A stretch of 7,709 nucleotides of DNA from Anaerolineae bacterium (GCA_026992375.1 JALXAF010000121.1:1-7709), one strand, 5' to 3'; counted from the first letter of the stretch, positions 1 through 6,221 are shown. The notes: generated from the sequence alone by a model not told the origin. Numbers and translations: made by a program.

Positions 1-2354
1 GCCTCGGCCGCGGGCGGGTCCAGCGCGACCGGCTGGGGCAGCTTTTCGCCCTCATCGATCACGGTGATGTCATCGGGGCTCTCCACCAGAATCTGGGTCT
101 GCTGCGAGGTCTCCTTGATCTGCCCGTACACCCGCACCACATCGCCTTCGGCGATCTCGGGGAACTCCTCCAACTGGGACGCGTTGACGAACAGCCCCTC
201 GGAGGTCCTGAGATCGTCATCTGGCTTGATGTCCTGGATGAAGAAGCCGGGCAGGTCGGGGAACACGCCCGTGACCACGCCCTCGGTGGTAGCCCATTTC
301 AGCGCGTAGGGCGAGCGCTCGCCCGGGCCCTGGATGGCCCAGATGGGCACGGCGTCGCCCAGGAAGGCGCTGAGAGGGCCGCTGGTCGCGGGCTCGGGCC
401 ACTGGTCGCTGACCGCGCTGAAGCCGTCGAACGCGATCTGGCCGCCAGGCGAATCGGGCGCGGTGACCGCAAACCACACATCGGCCCGGCCGCCCTCGCC
501 CGCCAGTTCGGGCAGAGTCCACTGCAACCGGCCATTCTTCAGCGTCCCGCCCTGCGAGATGGCGATGACATCCGCGCCTTTGGGCGCATTGGCCGAGATC
601 ACCACGTTGCTCATGGCGTCGTCGGTGTGATTGAAAATGCTGGCGGTGTAGGTGATGGCCTGGCCCGGCTGCACCGTCAGGGGCGCATCTGCGGTCACCA
701 GCAGCTCGGGCGGGAAGACCTGGCTCAGATCCGATTGCAGCCGCGGATAGAGCTGCACCTTGCCATCCCGCACCTCCAGGATGCCCTTGGCCCGGTAAAG
801 CTGTCCCTTTTCGATGGCCTCCGGGTTGATATGCGTGCCTTTATCGACATAAAGATTGAGGATGTTGCCCTGATCGTCGGCCAGGTCGATGGAATAGCTG
901 TAGGTGAATTCCTGCACATCGATGACTTTGCCCTGCACCTGCACCAATCGCCCCAGCAGGTTCTCATCCTTCAGCGCGTCGGCGATGGCGACTTTGGCGG
1001 GTTTGGGCAGATTGGCCGGATCGGCTTTGGCCAGAATCTGCACGTCATCGGGCACGATGTCGGGCACGATCTGCGTGGCGCCGCGATACGCGCCGATGGT
1101 TCCCTTCACCTGCACCGTGTCGCCGATGTGAACGTTGACCACGCTGTCGCCGCCGAAGACCTGCACCTGGATGCCGCCGGTGTCATCCTCGACATAGAAT
1201 TTGACGTTGCCGCCGCCCGCGTAGAAGCCGCCCGTGTACATGGTGGCCACGCCTTCCAGGGTGAGCTGCGCGCCCTGCAGGGTGCGGGCCGTGCCGATGG
1301 GAATGACGCCGCCCTCGATGCGGGTGATCACGGTGGGCCCGACCGCGGCATTTGGCCAATCCTCAGCCAGCACGGTGTAGCTTTGCAGCGCCGCGTCGAA
1401 GTACGTCCACGGCGCGATGACGGGGATGCTCACCGAGGCCGAGTCGCCGTCGGCCAGCTCTGGGATTTGCCACATGAGCGCGTTCTTCTCCCGCACGATG
1501 CCATCGGGCAGGTCGCCCGCCTTGAGCAGGGGCGAGAGCAGCAGGCTGGCCACGACGTTGTGCACATCCTGGCCCGTGTGGTTGGTCACGGTGATGACAT
1601 ACTCGAAGCTGCCGCCCGGCTCCGCGCTCTCGGGCGCCTGGGCTGTGATCACCAGCCGCTTCGCCACGGGCGGGGTCAGGTCGCTGCCCGTGTTCTGGGG
1701 ATGCGGGTCGGGATTCAGGACGAAGTCCGCGGCGTTGTCGTCCGCGTCCTGGCCGTTGCCCGCGTCGCCGCCCGGCAGCCGCTCCAGCGACTGGCCGTTC
1801 TTCATCCCGGGCGCTGGCTGCCCTTCGGTCATGGCCACGGGCGCTTTCTTGCCCCAGGCCACCGCATCCACCCGATCTTTGTTCGATTTCTGCAGGGCCA
1901 CGCCGCCATAGGCCAGGTTCAGGGCCTGGGTGAAAGTGGCGTCGGCCGCGACCCCCACATCCTGCTCCGCCCGCACCAGCAGATAATGCCCCTGGCCGGG
2001 GATGAGGGTGAGGCCCGTCCAGCGGGCCAGGCGCACCGGCTCCTGCTTGTCGTTGAGCTGATACCACAGGGACAGGCCCTGCAAATCCAGGGGCTGGTCG
2101 GTGGGGTTGTAGAGCTCGATGAATTCGTAGTTGTTGTCACCCTTTTTGCCCGTCAGCACCTCGCTGATGACGATGTGATCGACCGCGGGGGGCTCGGGCG
2201 GGGTCGCGGGTTCGGGGGCTGATGTGGCCGTGGCCGCCGCGGTGGGTTGCGGCGCGGACGTGGCGGTGGGTTCGGGCGTGGGCGTGGTCTTGTTGCACGC
2301 GCCCAGCAGAAGCATGGCGAAGATCAGAAGCAGGGGGATGAGTTTTTTGGTCAT
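1..2354 (-). CDS. Secreted lamin-tail / DUF11 / OB-fold lipoprotein, probable N-terminal part of an ExeM/NucH-type extracellular nuclease (C-terminus outside window)
   Basis: One open frame of 784 codons runs from ATG at 2354 to the left edge without a stop. Residues 1-20 are a lipoprotein signal: KK, a hydrophobic core, then lipobox LGAC with Cys20. Residues 21-57 are a Thr/Pro/Ala linker. Residues 59-222 look like a lamin-tail domain (HIVISEVL, then YEFIELYNPTDQPLDLQGLSL). Residues 231-315 and 550-633 are two related DUF11-like beta-sandwich repeats, each with a FNHT/TNHT and a W-[IL]-PELA motif. Residues 347-440, 455-540 and 667-766 read as OB-fold modules. The last contains GVVTGVFPDLPGFFIQD followed by TSEGLFV, the pattern known from the region before the endonuclease/exonuclease/phosphatase domain in ExeM/NucH nucleases. 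The likely site is the outer face of the membrane, degrading extracellular DNA for nutrients or phosphate; this is inferred, because no catalytic residues are visible. No clear Shine-Dalgarno precedes the ATG; the start is chosen because it begins the signal peptide. It could instead be a non-enzymatic surface lipoprotein. Confidence 0.8.
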   Translation of the reverse strand, partial: MTKKLIPLLLIFAMLLLGACNKTTPTPEPTATSAPQPTAAATATSAPEPATPPEPPAVDHIVISEVLTGKKGDNNYEFIELYNPTDQPLDLQGLSLWYQLNDKQEPVRLARWTGLTLIPGQGHYLLVRAEQDVGVAADATFTQALNLAYGGVALQKSNKDRVDAVAWGKKAPVAMTEGQPAPGMKNGQSLERLPGGDAGNGQDADDNAADFVLNPDPHPQNTGSDLTPPVAKRLVITAQAPESAEPGGSFEYVITVTNHTGQDVHNVVASLLLSPLLKAGDLPDGIVREKNALMWQIPELADGDSASVSIPVIAPWTYFDAALQSYTVLAEDWPNAAVGPTVITRIEGGVIPIGTARTLQGAQLTLEGVATMYTGGFYAGGGNVKFYVEDDTGGIQVQVFGGDSVVNVHIGDTVQVKGTIGAYRGATQIVPDIVPDDVQILAKADPANLPKPAKVAIADALKDENLLGRLVQVQGKVIDVQEFTYSYSIDLADDQGNILNLYVDKGTHINPEAIEKGQLYRAKGILEVRDGKVQLYPRLQSDLSQVFPPELLVTADAPLTVQPGQAITYTASIFNHTDDAMSNVVISANAPKGADVIAISQGGTLKNGRLQWTLPELAGEGGRADVWFAVTAPDSPGGQIAFDGFSAVSDQWPEPATSGPLSAFLGDAVPIWAIQGPGERSPYALKWATTEGVVTGVFPDLPGFFIQDIKPDDDLRTSEGLFVNASQLEEFPEIAEGDVVRVYGQIKETSQQTQILVESPDDITVIDEGEKLPQPVALDPPAAE

Positions 2355-2397
2355 GGCGTCGGGCCTGTGTGGGGGAATGGAGTTGGCGGGCGGGGGG

Positions 2398-2425
2398 CAG
2401 TCGTCAGTTTTCAGTGTTCAGTGGG
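2398..2425. repeat. Short tandem heptad array, 4 x CAGTNNN
   Basis: Four consecutive seven-base units each begin with CAGT: CAGTCGT (2398), CAGTTTT (2405), CAGTGTT (2412) and CAGTGGG (2419). On the minus strand they read as AACACTG and AAAACTG. The array lies 44 bases upstream of the lipoprotein start codon, so it falls within that gene's probable promoter or leader region. With only four degenerate copies this could be partly chance, but the exact seven-base spacing matches the period of the larger array 73 bases further on. Confidence 0.6.
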
Positions 2426-2497
2426 CGTTTTCTCTGGCGGGAGAGGGCCCGGCAGGGGGCGAAATCTTGCGTCAGGGCGCAAGGGCCGCCAGGAATT

Positions 2498-2609
2498 GGA
2501 CATCGGACATTGGACATCGGACGTTGGACATTGGACATCGGACGTTGGACATTGGACATCGGACGTTGGACATTGGACATCGGACGTTGGACATTGGACA
2601 TCGGACGTT
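2498..2609. repeat. Tandem heptad array, 16 x GGACRTY (five perfect 21-bp higher-order copies)
   Basis: Sixteen uninterrupted heptads of form GGACRTY fill 2498-2609. After a first GGACATC, the three variants GGACATT, GGACATC and GGACGTT alternate in fixed order, giving five identical 21-bp copies at 2505-2609. A decayed seventeenth unit, GGACA, starts at 2610. The perfect identity of the copies suggests recent expansion by slippage or unequal crossing-over of a three-heptad block. Copies are directly adjacent with no spacers, so this is not a CRISPR array. Short tandem heptad repeats are known from cyanobacteria (STRR) and similar strings occur between genes in other phyla; function is unknown. 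Confidence 0.97.
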
Positions 2610-2758
2610 GGACACATTGTACACACTTTCGCCCCGGCATTCCAATCTGGGATGCAGCGCCCAACAACAGCACCTTATCCACGTTATCAGCGGCGAATTC
2701 AACAGCGGATGACGTGAGATTTCAATTTGACGAGGCCAAGGTGCATAACAGCCTCTGA

Positions 2759-3649
2759 TCAAGCTGCGCGCGCCAGCCAGATCAGGCCCGCGGCCAGCAG
2801 TCCCACGCCCGCCCATCCCGCCAGGCTCAACCGCTCGTCGAACATGGCCGCGGCGAGAAGGGCCGCGGTGGCGGGTTCGGCCAGGGCCAGAAACACCGAC
2901 GTGGTGGCGGTCACCTCTCTGAGGCCCTGCACATACAGCCAGTAGGCCAGGGCCGTGGCCACAGCGCCCAGATAAAAGGCCAGCAGCCAGCCGGCCGGAG
3001 AAAGCGTCAGCGCCCGCAGGTCGGGCCAGGCCCATGGCAGTGCGAGCAGGGCCGCGCCGCTAAAAGTGAGAAAGGTGATGCGGGTGACGCTGTGCCGGGC
3101 CACCAGATGACGCGCGGCGATGGCGTAGGCGGCCCAGGCCCCCGCGGCGGCCAGCGCCAGCAGATTGCCGGTCAGATAATCCCGGCGCAGCAGATCGCCC
3201 GGATTCCCCAGTCCCACGACCAGGGTCGCGCCCGCCAGGGCCAACGCGCCCGCGCCTAACGCCCGCGCGGGCGCGCGCTCGCCCAGCGCCAGCGGCGCGA
3301 GCATCGCCACCAGCACGGGCGCGGTGCAGATGGCCAGAAACTGCGCCGCGGTGACGCTGGTGCGCTGCACCGCCGCGAAGATGAAAAGCTGATACCCCGC
3401 CATGCTCAGCGCCGCCAGCGCCCACCATTGCCACGACGCCCGCTGGATGCGGAGGAAGCCGCGGCCATCCCGGGCGTAGCTCAATGCGCCCAACAGCGGC
3501 GCGGCAATGCCCAATCGAAGCAGGCTCAGCGTCAGGGGCGTGGCGTTGCTGGTCGCGTAAAACAACTTGGCCGCCACGCCGATGGTTCCCCACAGCATGG
3601 CAGCCAGCATCACGGCAATCAGAGAAAGTCGATGACGTCGGATAGACAT
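2759..3649 (-). CDS. EamA/DMT-superfamily transporter (RhaT/YdcZ-like permease)
   Basis: This 296-residue integral membrane protein of the drug/metabolite transporter superfamily would export or take up a small metabolite across the cytoplasmic membrane; the substrate cannot be told from sequence. It shows the duplicated EamA layout of about ten hydrophobic helices. The first half contains MLAAMLWGTIGVAAK near the N-terminus and TSVTAAQFLAICTAPVLVAM followed by LGER. The second half contains LREVTATTSVFLALAEP followed by DERLSLAGWAG, the usual end of an EamA domain. Length fits the family (about 290-310). The frame is open upstream to an ATG at 3745, but I chose ATG 3649 because it sits directly before the first helix (MSIRRHR, positive inside) and 11 bases downstream of a good -10 box; the extra 32 residues look non-conserved. 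No Shine-Dalgarno precedes it. It is divergent from hrcA. Confidence 0.9.
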   Translation of the reverse strand: MSIRRHRLSLIAVMLAAMLWGTIGVAAKLFYATSNATPLTLSLLRLGIAAPLLGALSYARDGRGFLRIQRASWQWWALAALSMAGYQLFIFAAVQRTSVTAAQFLAICTAPVLVAMLAPLALGERAPARALGAGALALAGATLVVGLGNPGDLLRRDYLTGNLLALAAAGAWAAYAIAARHLVARHSVTRITFLTFSGAALLALPWAWPDLRALTLSPAGWLLAFYLGAVATALAYWLYVQGLREVTATTSVFLALAEPATAALLAAAMFDERLSLAGWAGVGLLAAGLIWLARAA

Positions 3650-3660
3650 GGGATGAAGGT

Positions 3661-3690
3661 ATTGTAAAATACTTGTCATTCTGAGCACAA
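3661..3690 (-). promoter_or_regulatory. Probable sigma70-type promoter of the EamA permease gene
   Basis: Reading the minus strand, TTGTGC (3690-3685) is followed after 18 bases by TACAAT (3666-3661), a five-of-six match to the -10 consensus. Transcription would begin around 3653-3655, leaving a leader of only a few bases before ATG 3649. That agrees with the absence of a Shine-Dalgarno and supports this ATG over the upstream one. Confidence 0.5.
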
Positions 3691-3768
3691 GCGGGGATAA
3701 TAGCCGGGTGATTTTGTTGCATCCAGCAATTCCCAATTTAGACATGGTTCATTCTCATTCAAAATGAT

Positions 3769-3893
3769 CTTTACAATTTCTCCGTCAAACGTCATCCGTC
3801 AAACGTCAAAAAGAGCCTCTTCGCCACGCTTTGACGTTTGGCGCTTTACGTTTGACGTGCTTTGCCAGGCGTTGACCACATGAAATTGTAAAG
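3769..3893. repeat. Nested inverted repeat with 12-bp perfect terminal arms (MITE-like or regulatory element)
   Basis: CTTTACAATTTC at 3769-3780 is matched by its exact reverse complement GAAATTGTAAAG at 3882-3893. Between them lies a second inverted structure made of heptads (3783-3857). The whole is about 125 bp and non-coding, and lies entirely within the divergent promoter region of the EamA and hrcA genes. No flanking target-site duplication is evident, so a miniature transposable element is possible but unproven. A cruciform or regulatory structure is the alternative. Confidence 0.75.
3783..3857. repeat. Inverted heptad arrays: 4 x CGTCAAA facing 4 x TTTGACG
   Basis: The left arm is CGTCAAA, CGTCATC, CGTCAAA, CGTCAAA (3783-3810). 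The right arm is TTTGACG, TTTGGCG, CTTTACG, TTTGACG (3830-3857). Paired in inverted order, 24 of 28 positions match and the first and last heptads pair perfectly. The loop is 19 bases (3811-3829). The arms could form a long hairpin in single-stranded DNA or RNA, and the repeated GTCAAA/TTTGAC motif could also serve as a row of protein-binding half-sites. No T-run follows, so it is not a typical intrinsic terminator. Confidence 0.85.
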
Positions 3894-3930
3894 CTGCAGG
3901 AAGGACGATCTGAACCATGCCCTTCTATGC

Positions 3931-3936
3931 TATGAT
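3931..3936 (+). promoter_or_regulatory. -10 box directly before hrcA, suggesting a leaderless transcript
   Basis: TATGAT (five of six to TATAAT) ends six bases before the hrcA ATG at 3943, so the expected start of transcription falls on or next to the A of ATG. No Shine-Dalgarno precedes the gene. A good -35 at standard spacing is not visible. Placement of a -10 box immediately before the start codon is the known pattern of leaderless genes, for example in Deinococcus. Confidence 0.4.
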
Positions 3937-3942
3937 TGGAAT

Positions 3943-5082
3943 ATGGCGCAAAAACAGCAACTGATTCCGGGCGGCAAGCTTACGCCCAGGCAAGAAACCA
4001 TCCTCGAACTGATCATCCGCGAGTTTGTGGCTTCGGCCGAGCCGGTGGGCTCCAAGCGGCTGGTGGAGGCGTATGGGCTGGAGGTCTCGCCCGCGACGGT
4101 GCGGAATGAGATGAAGCGGCTGGAGCAGATGGGATATCTCACCCATCCCCACACCTCGGCCGGGCGGGTGCCTACGCATCAAGGGTATCGCTACTTTGTC
4201 CAGCATCTCCTGCCCGAGGCGAATCTACCCACCACCGTGCGGCATACTATTCGGCATCAGTTCTTTCAGGTGCAGGCGGAGATGGATCAGTGGATGCAGC
4301 TCTCGGCCAGCGTGTTGGCCCGCACCGCGCGTAGCGCCGCCATCACCACCGCTCCCCGATCCGATCACACCCGTTTCAAGCATCTTGAGCTTATCAGTTT
4401 GCAGCCGCACACCGTGTTGCTGGTGCTGGTCATGCAGGGGGGCGCTGTGCGCCAGCAGGTCATCTCTCTGGAGGAGCCCAAAAGCCAATCCGAACTCTCG
4501 CAGATCAGTAACCGTCTGAATGACGTGCTGGCGGGCCTGAACTGGATGCAAATTCAGCGGCTGGAGCAGGAGCAGGACGCGCTGGCCCAACGCGTCGTCG
4601 AGTTGGTGGGAAGCGCGCTTTATCATCAGGATGAGCGCATCGATGAGGTGTATCACGAAGGATTGATGTACATCCTGCGCTCGCCCGAATTTTCCGATCA
4701 GATCGCCGCACAGCAGGTGGTGGAGATATTCGAAAATCCCATCATCCTGGGGCCGTTCTTGCACGAAGCCCGACAACTGCCCGGCGTGCAGATCATCCTC
4801 GGAGGCGAAAGCCCTTACGAGCATTTGCCCGATGTGAGCATGGTGCTTTCTCGCTATGGCCGCCCCAGCTATGGCGCAGGCGTGGTGGGAGTCATCGGGC
4901 CGCTGCGGATGCCCTACGCCCACACCATCTCGGCCGTGCGCTTCATCTCGCAACTGCTCACGGGCCTGCTTTCCGAACTGTACGGCTATCCCGAGCCGCC
5001 GCAGGAGCCGTCAGAGGGCGCCCCGCACCAGTCATTACAGAAGCCATCAGACACCCCTTCCCGGGAGGAAACAGCGTCATGA
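3943..5082 (+). CDS. hrcA: Heat-inducible transcription repressor HrcA
   Basis: HrcA represses heat-shock operons (groESL, dnaK) by binding the CIRCE operator and depends on GroEL for folding into its active form. Residues 12-85 form the winged-helix DNA-binding domain, with family-typical LTPRQETILELIIREFVASAEPVGSK, then SPATVRNEM as the recognition-helix region and the wing HTSAGRVPTHQGYRYFV. A GAF-like regulatory domain with the inserted dimerising segment follows. The C-terminal region carries the conserved GVIGPLRMPYAHTISAV strand and helix. The protein is 379 residues against about 340 usual; the excess is a Pro/Ser/Glu-rich tail from about residue 347. The usual partners grpE, dnaK and dnaJ are not adjacent in this window. 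I see no CIRCE (TTAGCACTC-N9-GAGTGCTAA) upstream, so autoregulation by the classical site is not supported. The last four bases overlap the antiporter gene. The ATG at 3943 is chosen for family fit. Confidence 0.96.
   Translation: MAQKQQLIPGGKLTPRQETILELIIREFVASAEPVGSKRLVEAYGLEVSPATVRNEMKRLEQMGYLTHPHTSAGRVPTHQGYRYFVQHLLPEANLPTTVRHTIRHQFFQVQAEMDQWMQLSASVLARTARSAAITTAPRSDHTRFKHLELISLQPHTVLLVLVMQGGAVRQQVISLEEPKSQSELSQISNRLNDVLAGLNWMQIQRLEQEQDALAQRVVELVGSALYHQDERIDEVYHEGLMYILRSPEFSDQIAAQQVVEIFENPIILGPFLHEARQLPGVQIILGGESPYEHLPDVSMVLSRYGRPSYGAGVVGVIGPLRMPYAHTISAVRFISQLLTGLLSELYGYPEPPQEPSEGAPHQSLQKPSDTPSREETAS
5063..5070 (+). promoter_or_regulatory. Shine-Dalgarno of the CAX antiporter gene, inside the hrcA tail
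   Basis: GGGAGGAA ends eight bases before ATG 5079 and lies inside the final codons of hrcA. It fixes the antiporter start and shows that ribosomes can start here independently, in addition to re-initiating at the ATGA overlap. Confidence 0.8.
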
Positions 5083-6152
5083 AAGACCGCATCATGTTCG
5101 CTTTGCTGATTTTCGCGCCCATCGCCCTGGCCGCGGAATTGCTGCACTGGTCGCCGCTGGCGGTGTTCGCCACCTCGGCCCTGGCCATCGTGCCCCTGGC
5201 CGGGTTTCTGGGTGACGCCACCGAGGCCCTGGCAGCCAAAACCGGTCCGCGCATTGGCGGGCTGCTCAATGCCACCCTGGGCAACGCGGCTGAGCTCATC
5301 ATCACCATCATGGCCATTCGGGCGGGGCAGATGGCGCTGGTCTCGGCCTCCATCATTGGCTCCATCCTGGGCAATGTGCTGCTGGTGCTGGGCGCGGCCA
5401 TCCTCTTTGGCGGCGTCAGGCATGGCATTCAGCGCTTCGACCGGGAGCAGGCGGGCGTGGACGCGACGCTGCTCTTCCTGGCCGCCATCGCCATCTCGGT
5501 GCCGTCCCTGTTCAACGCCGCTATCGAACCCAACGCTGTCAAGGTGGAATGGCTGAGCATCATGACCGCGGTGGTGATGCTGGGCGTCTACGTGCTGGCC
5601 ATCGCCTACATGCTCTTCGGACGCCAGCCCAGGCCCGAGGAGGCCGGGCCCGCCGCGCCCCCGCCCGAGCATGACGGGCCGCACTGGAGCCTGCCCGTCT
5701 CTCTTGGCGTGCTGGCGGTCTCTGTAGCCGCCATCGCTCTGTTCAGTGAATTTCTGGTGGGCGCGGTGGAGCCGGTCACCGAGCAACTCGGATTCAGCGC
5801 CTTCTTCGTCGGCATCATCCTCATCCCCATCATCGGCAATGTGGCCGAGCATGTGGTGGCGGTGGAAGTGGCGCTGAAAAATCACATGGAACTGAGCCTG
5901 AACATCGCCCTGGGCTCCAGCCTGCAGATCGCCCTGTTCGTAGCCCCCCTGCTGGTGCTGATCTCGCCCCTGCTGGGCCATCCTTTTGTGCTGGAATTCA
6001 ACGCCTTCGAGCTCATCGCCCTGGTCTCGGCCTCGGTCATCGGCGCATTGGTGGCCATTGATGGCAAATCCAACTGGCTGGAAGGCGCCATGCTGCTGGC
6101 GGTGTATCTGATTTTGGGCATCGCCTTCTTCTTCCTCCCCAACATGATTTGA
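5079..6152 (+). CDS. cax: Calcium/proton antiporter, CAX family
   Basis: This 357-residue inner-membrane antiporter would expel Ca2+ in exchange for H+. It has the two inverted CAX repeats. The first carries GLLNATLGNAAELII (residues 61-75) with the ion-binding motif G68-N69-x-x-E72. The second carries IPIIGNVAEHVVAVEVALK (249-267) with G253-N254-x-x-E257, followed by the helix ELSLNIALGSSLQIALFVAP (271-290). About eleven hydrophobic segments are visible. The two halves are separated by a hydrophilic Pro/Glu-rich loop at 181-203, which matches the acidic loop of the family. The family-wide alpha-repeat sequence GSSLQIALF points to CAX rather than to the YrbG-type Na+/Ca2+ exchangers. Length is normal for bacterial CAX. 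Its ATG overlaps the hrcA stop as ATGA and has a strong Shine-Dalgarno, so the two genes form one transcript. The actual cation (Ca2+, Mn2+ or other) is not decidable from sequence. Confidence 0.94.
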   Translation: MKDRIMFALLIFAPIALAAELLHWSPLAVFATSALAIVPLAGFLGDATEALAAKTGPRIGGLLNATLGNAAELIITIMAIRAGQMALVSASIIGSILGNVLLVLGAAILFGGVRHGIQRFDREQAGVDATLLFLAAIAISVPSLFNAAIEPNAVKVEWLSIMTAVVMLGVYVLAIAYMLFGRQPRPEEAGPAAPPPEHDGPHWSLPVSLGVLAVSVAAIALFSEFLVGAVEPVTEQLGFSAFFVGIILIPIIGNVAEHVVAVEVALKNHMELSLNIALGSSLQIALFVAPLLVLISPLLGHPFVLEFNAFELIALVSASVIGALVAIDGKSNWLEGAMLLAVYLILGIAFFFLPNMI

Positions 6153-6189
6153 ATCGATGACGAGTTTCAGTTCTTTCGGAAGATCGAGC

Positions 6190-6195
6190 TATAAT
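6190..6195 (+). promoter_or_regulatory. TATAAT -10 box upstream of the GtrA-family gene
   Basis: A perfect TATAAT lies in the 69 bases between the antiporter stop and ATG 6222. A weak -35 candidate, TTCAGT (6166-6171), sits 18 bases upstream. Transcription from here would begin near 6202, which places the alternative TTG start at 6195 outside the message and favours ATG 6222. Confidence 0.5.
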
Positions 6196-6221
6196 TGGCG
6201 GTTGTCAAAGTCAAACTTCCC

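Larger units (their letters stand above)
2355..2758. other. Intergenic region with heptad repeats, no gene
   Basis: About 400 bases separate the start of the lipoprotein gene from the end of the EamA permease gene. I see no convincing coding region. Open frames here are low-complexity translations of the tandem repeat, and they are open in several frames on both strands, as expected when the repeat unit (21 bases) is a multiple of three and lacks stops. The stretch contains two tandem heptad arrays (2398-2425 and 2498-2609). No strong promoter for the lipoprotein gene and no clear stem-plus-T-run terminator for the permease gene was found. Confidence 0.75.

Noticed and set aside
627..2222. 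A 531-codon open frame on the plus strand opposite the lipoprotein gene
   Set aside because: It lacks a recognisable domain and is rich in His, Gln, Gly and Arg as expected of the antisense of a GC-rich gene. The minus-strand frame has a signal peptide and clear domains.
2498..2609. Possible CRISPR array
   Set aside because: Units are seven bases, directly adjacent, without unique spacers, and no cas gene is present.
2675..2683. TTATCCACG, eight of nine to a DnaA box
   Set aside because: It is a single imperfect box with no cluster, AT-rich unwinding element or dnaA/dnaN neighbour, so an origin is not supported.
2224..2758. Open frames on both strands across the heptad array with repeating peptides such as DIGHRTL or MSNVQRP
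   Set aside because: They are translations of the 21-bp tandem repeat, open in many frames at once, with no conserved sequence outside the repeat.
3755..3767. Small palindrome TCATT-CAA-AATGA resembling part of a Fur-type site
   Set aside because: It has only five-base arms and does not fit the 7-1-7 consensus; chance is likely in this AT-richer stretch.
3830..3877. Several TTGAC hexamers resembling -35 boxes before hrcA
   Set aside because: They belong to the heptad repeat or lie too far from TATGAT at 3931, and none has a -10 at 16-18 bases.
4986..5981. A 331-codon minus-strand open frame opposite hrcA and the antiporter
   Set aside because: It is His/Gln/Asp-rich antisense of the conserved CAX gene and has no domain of its own.
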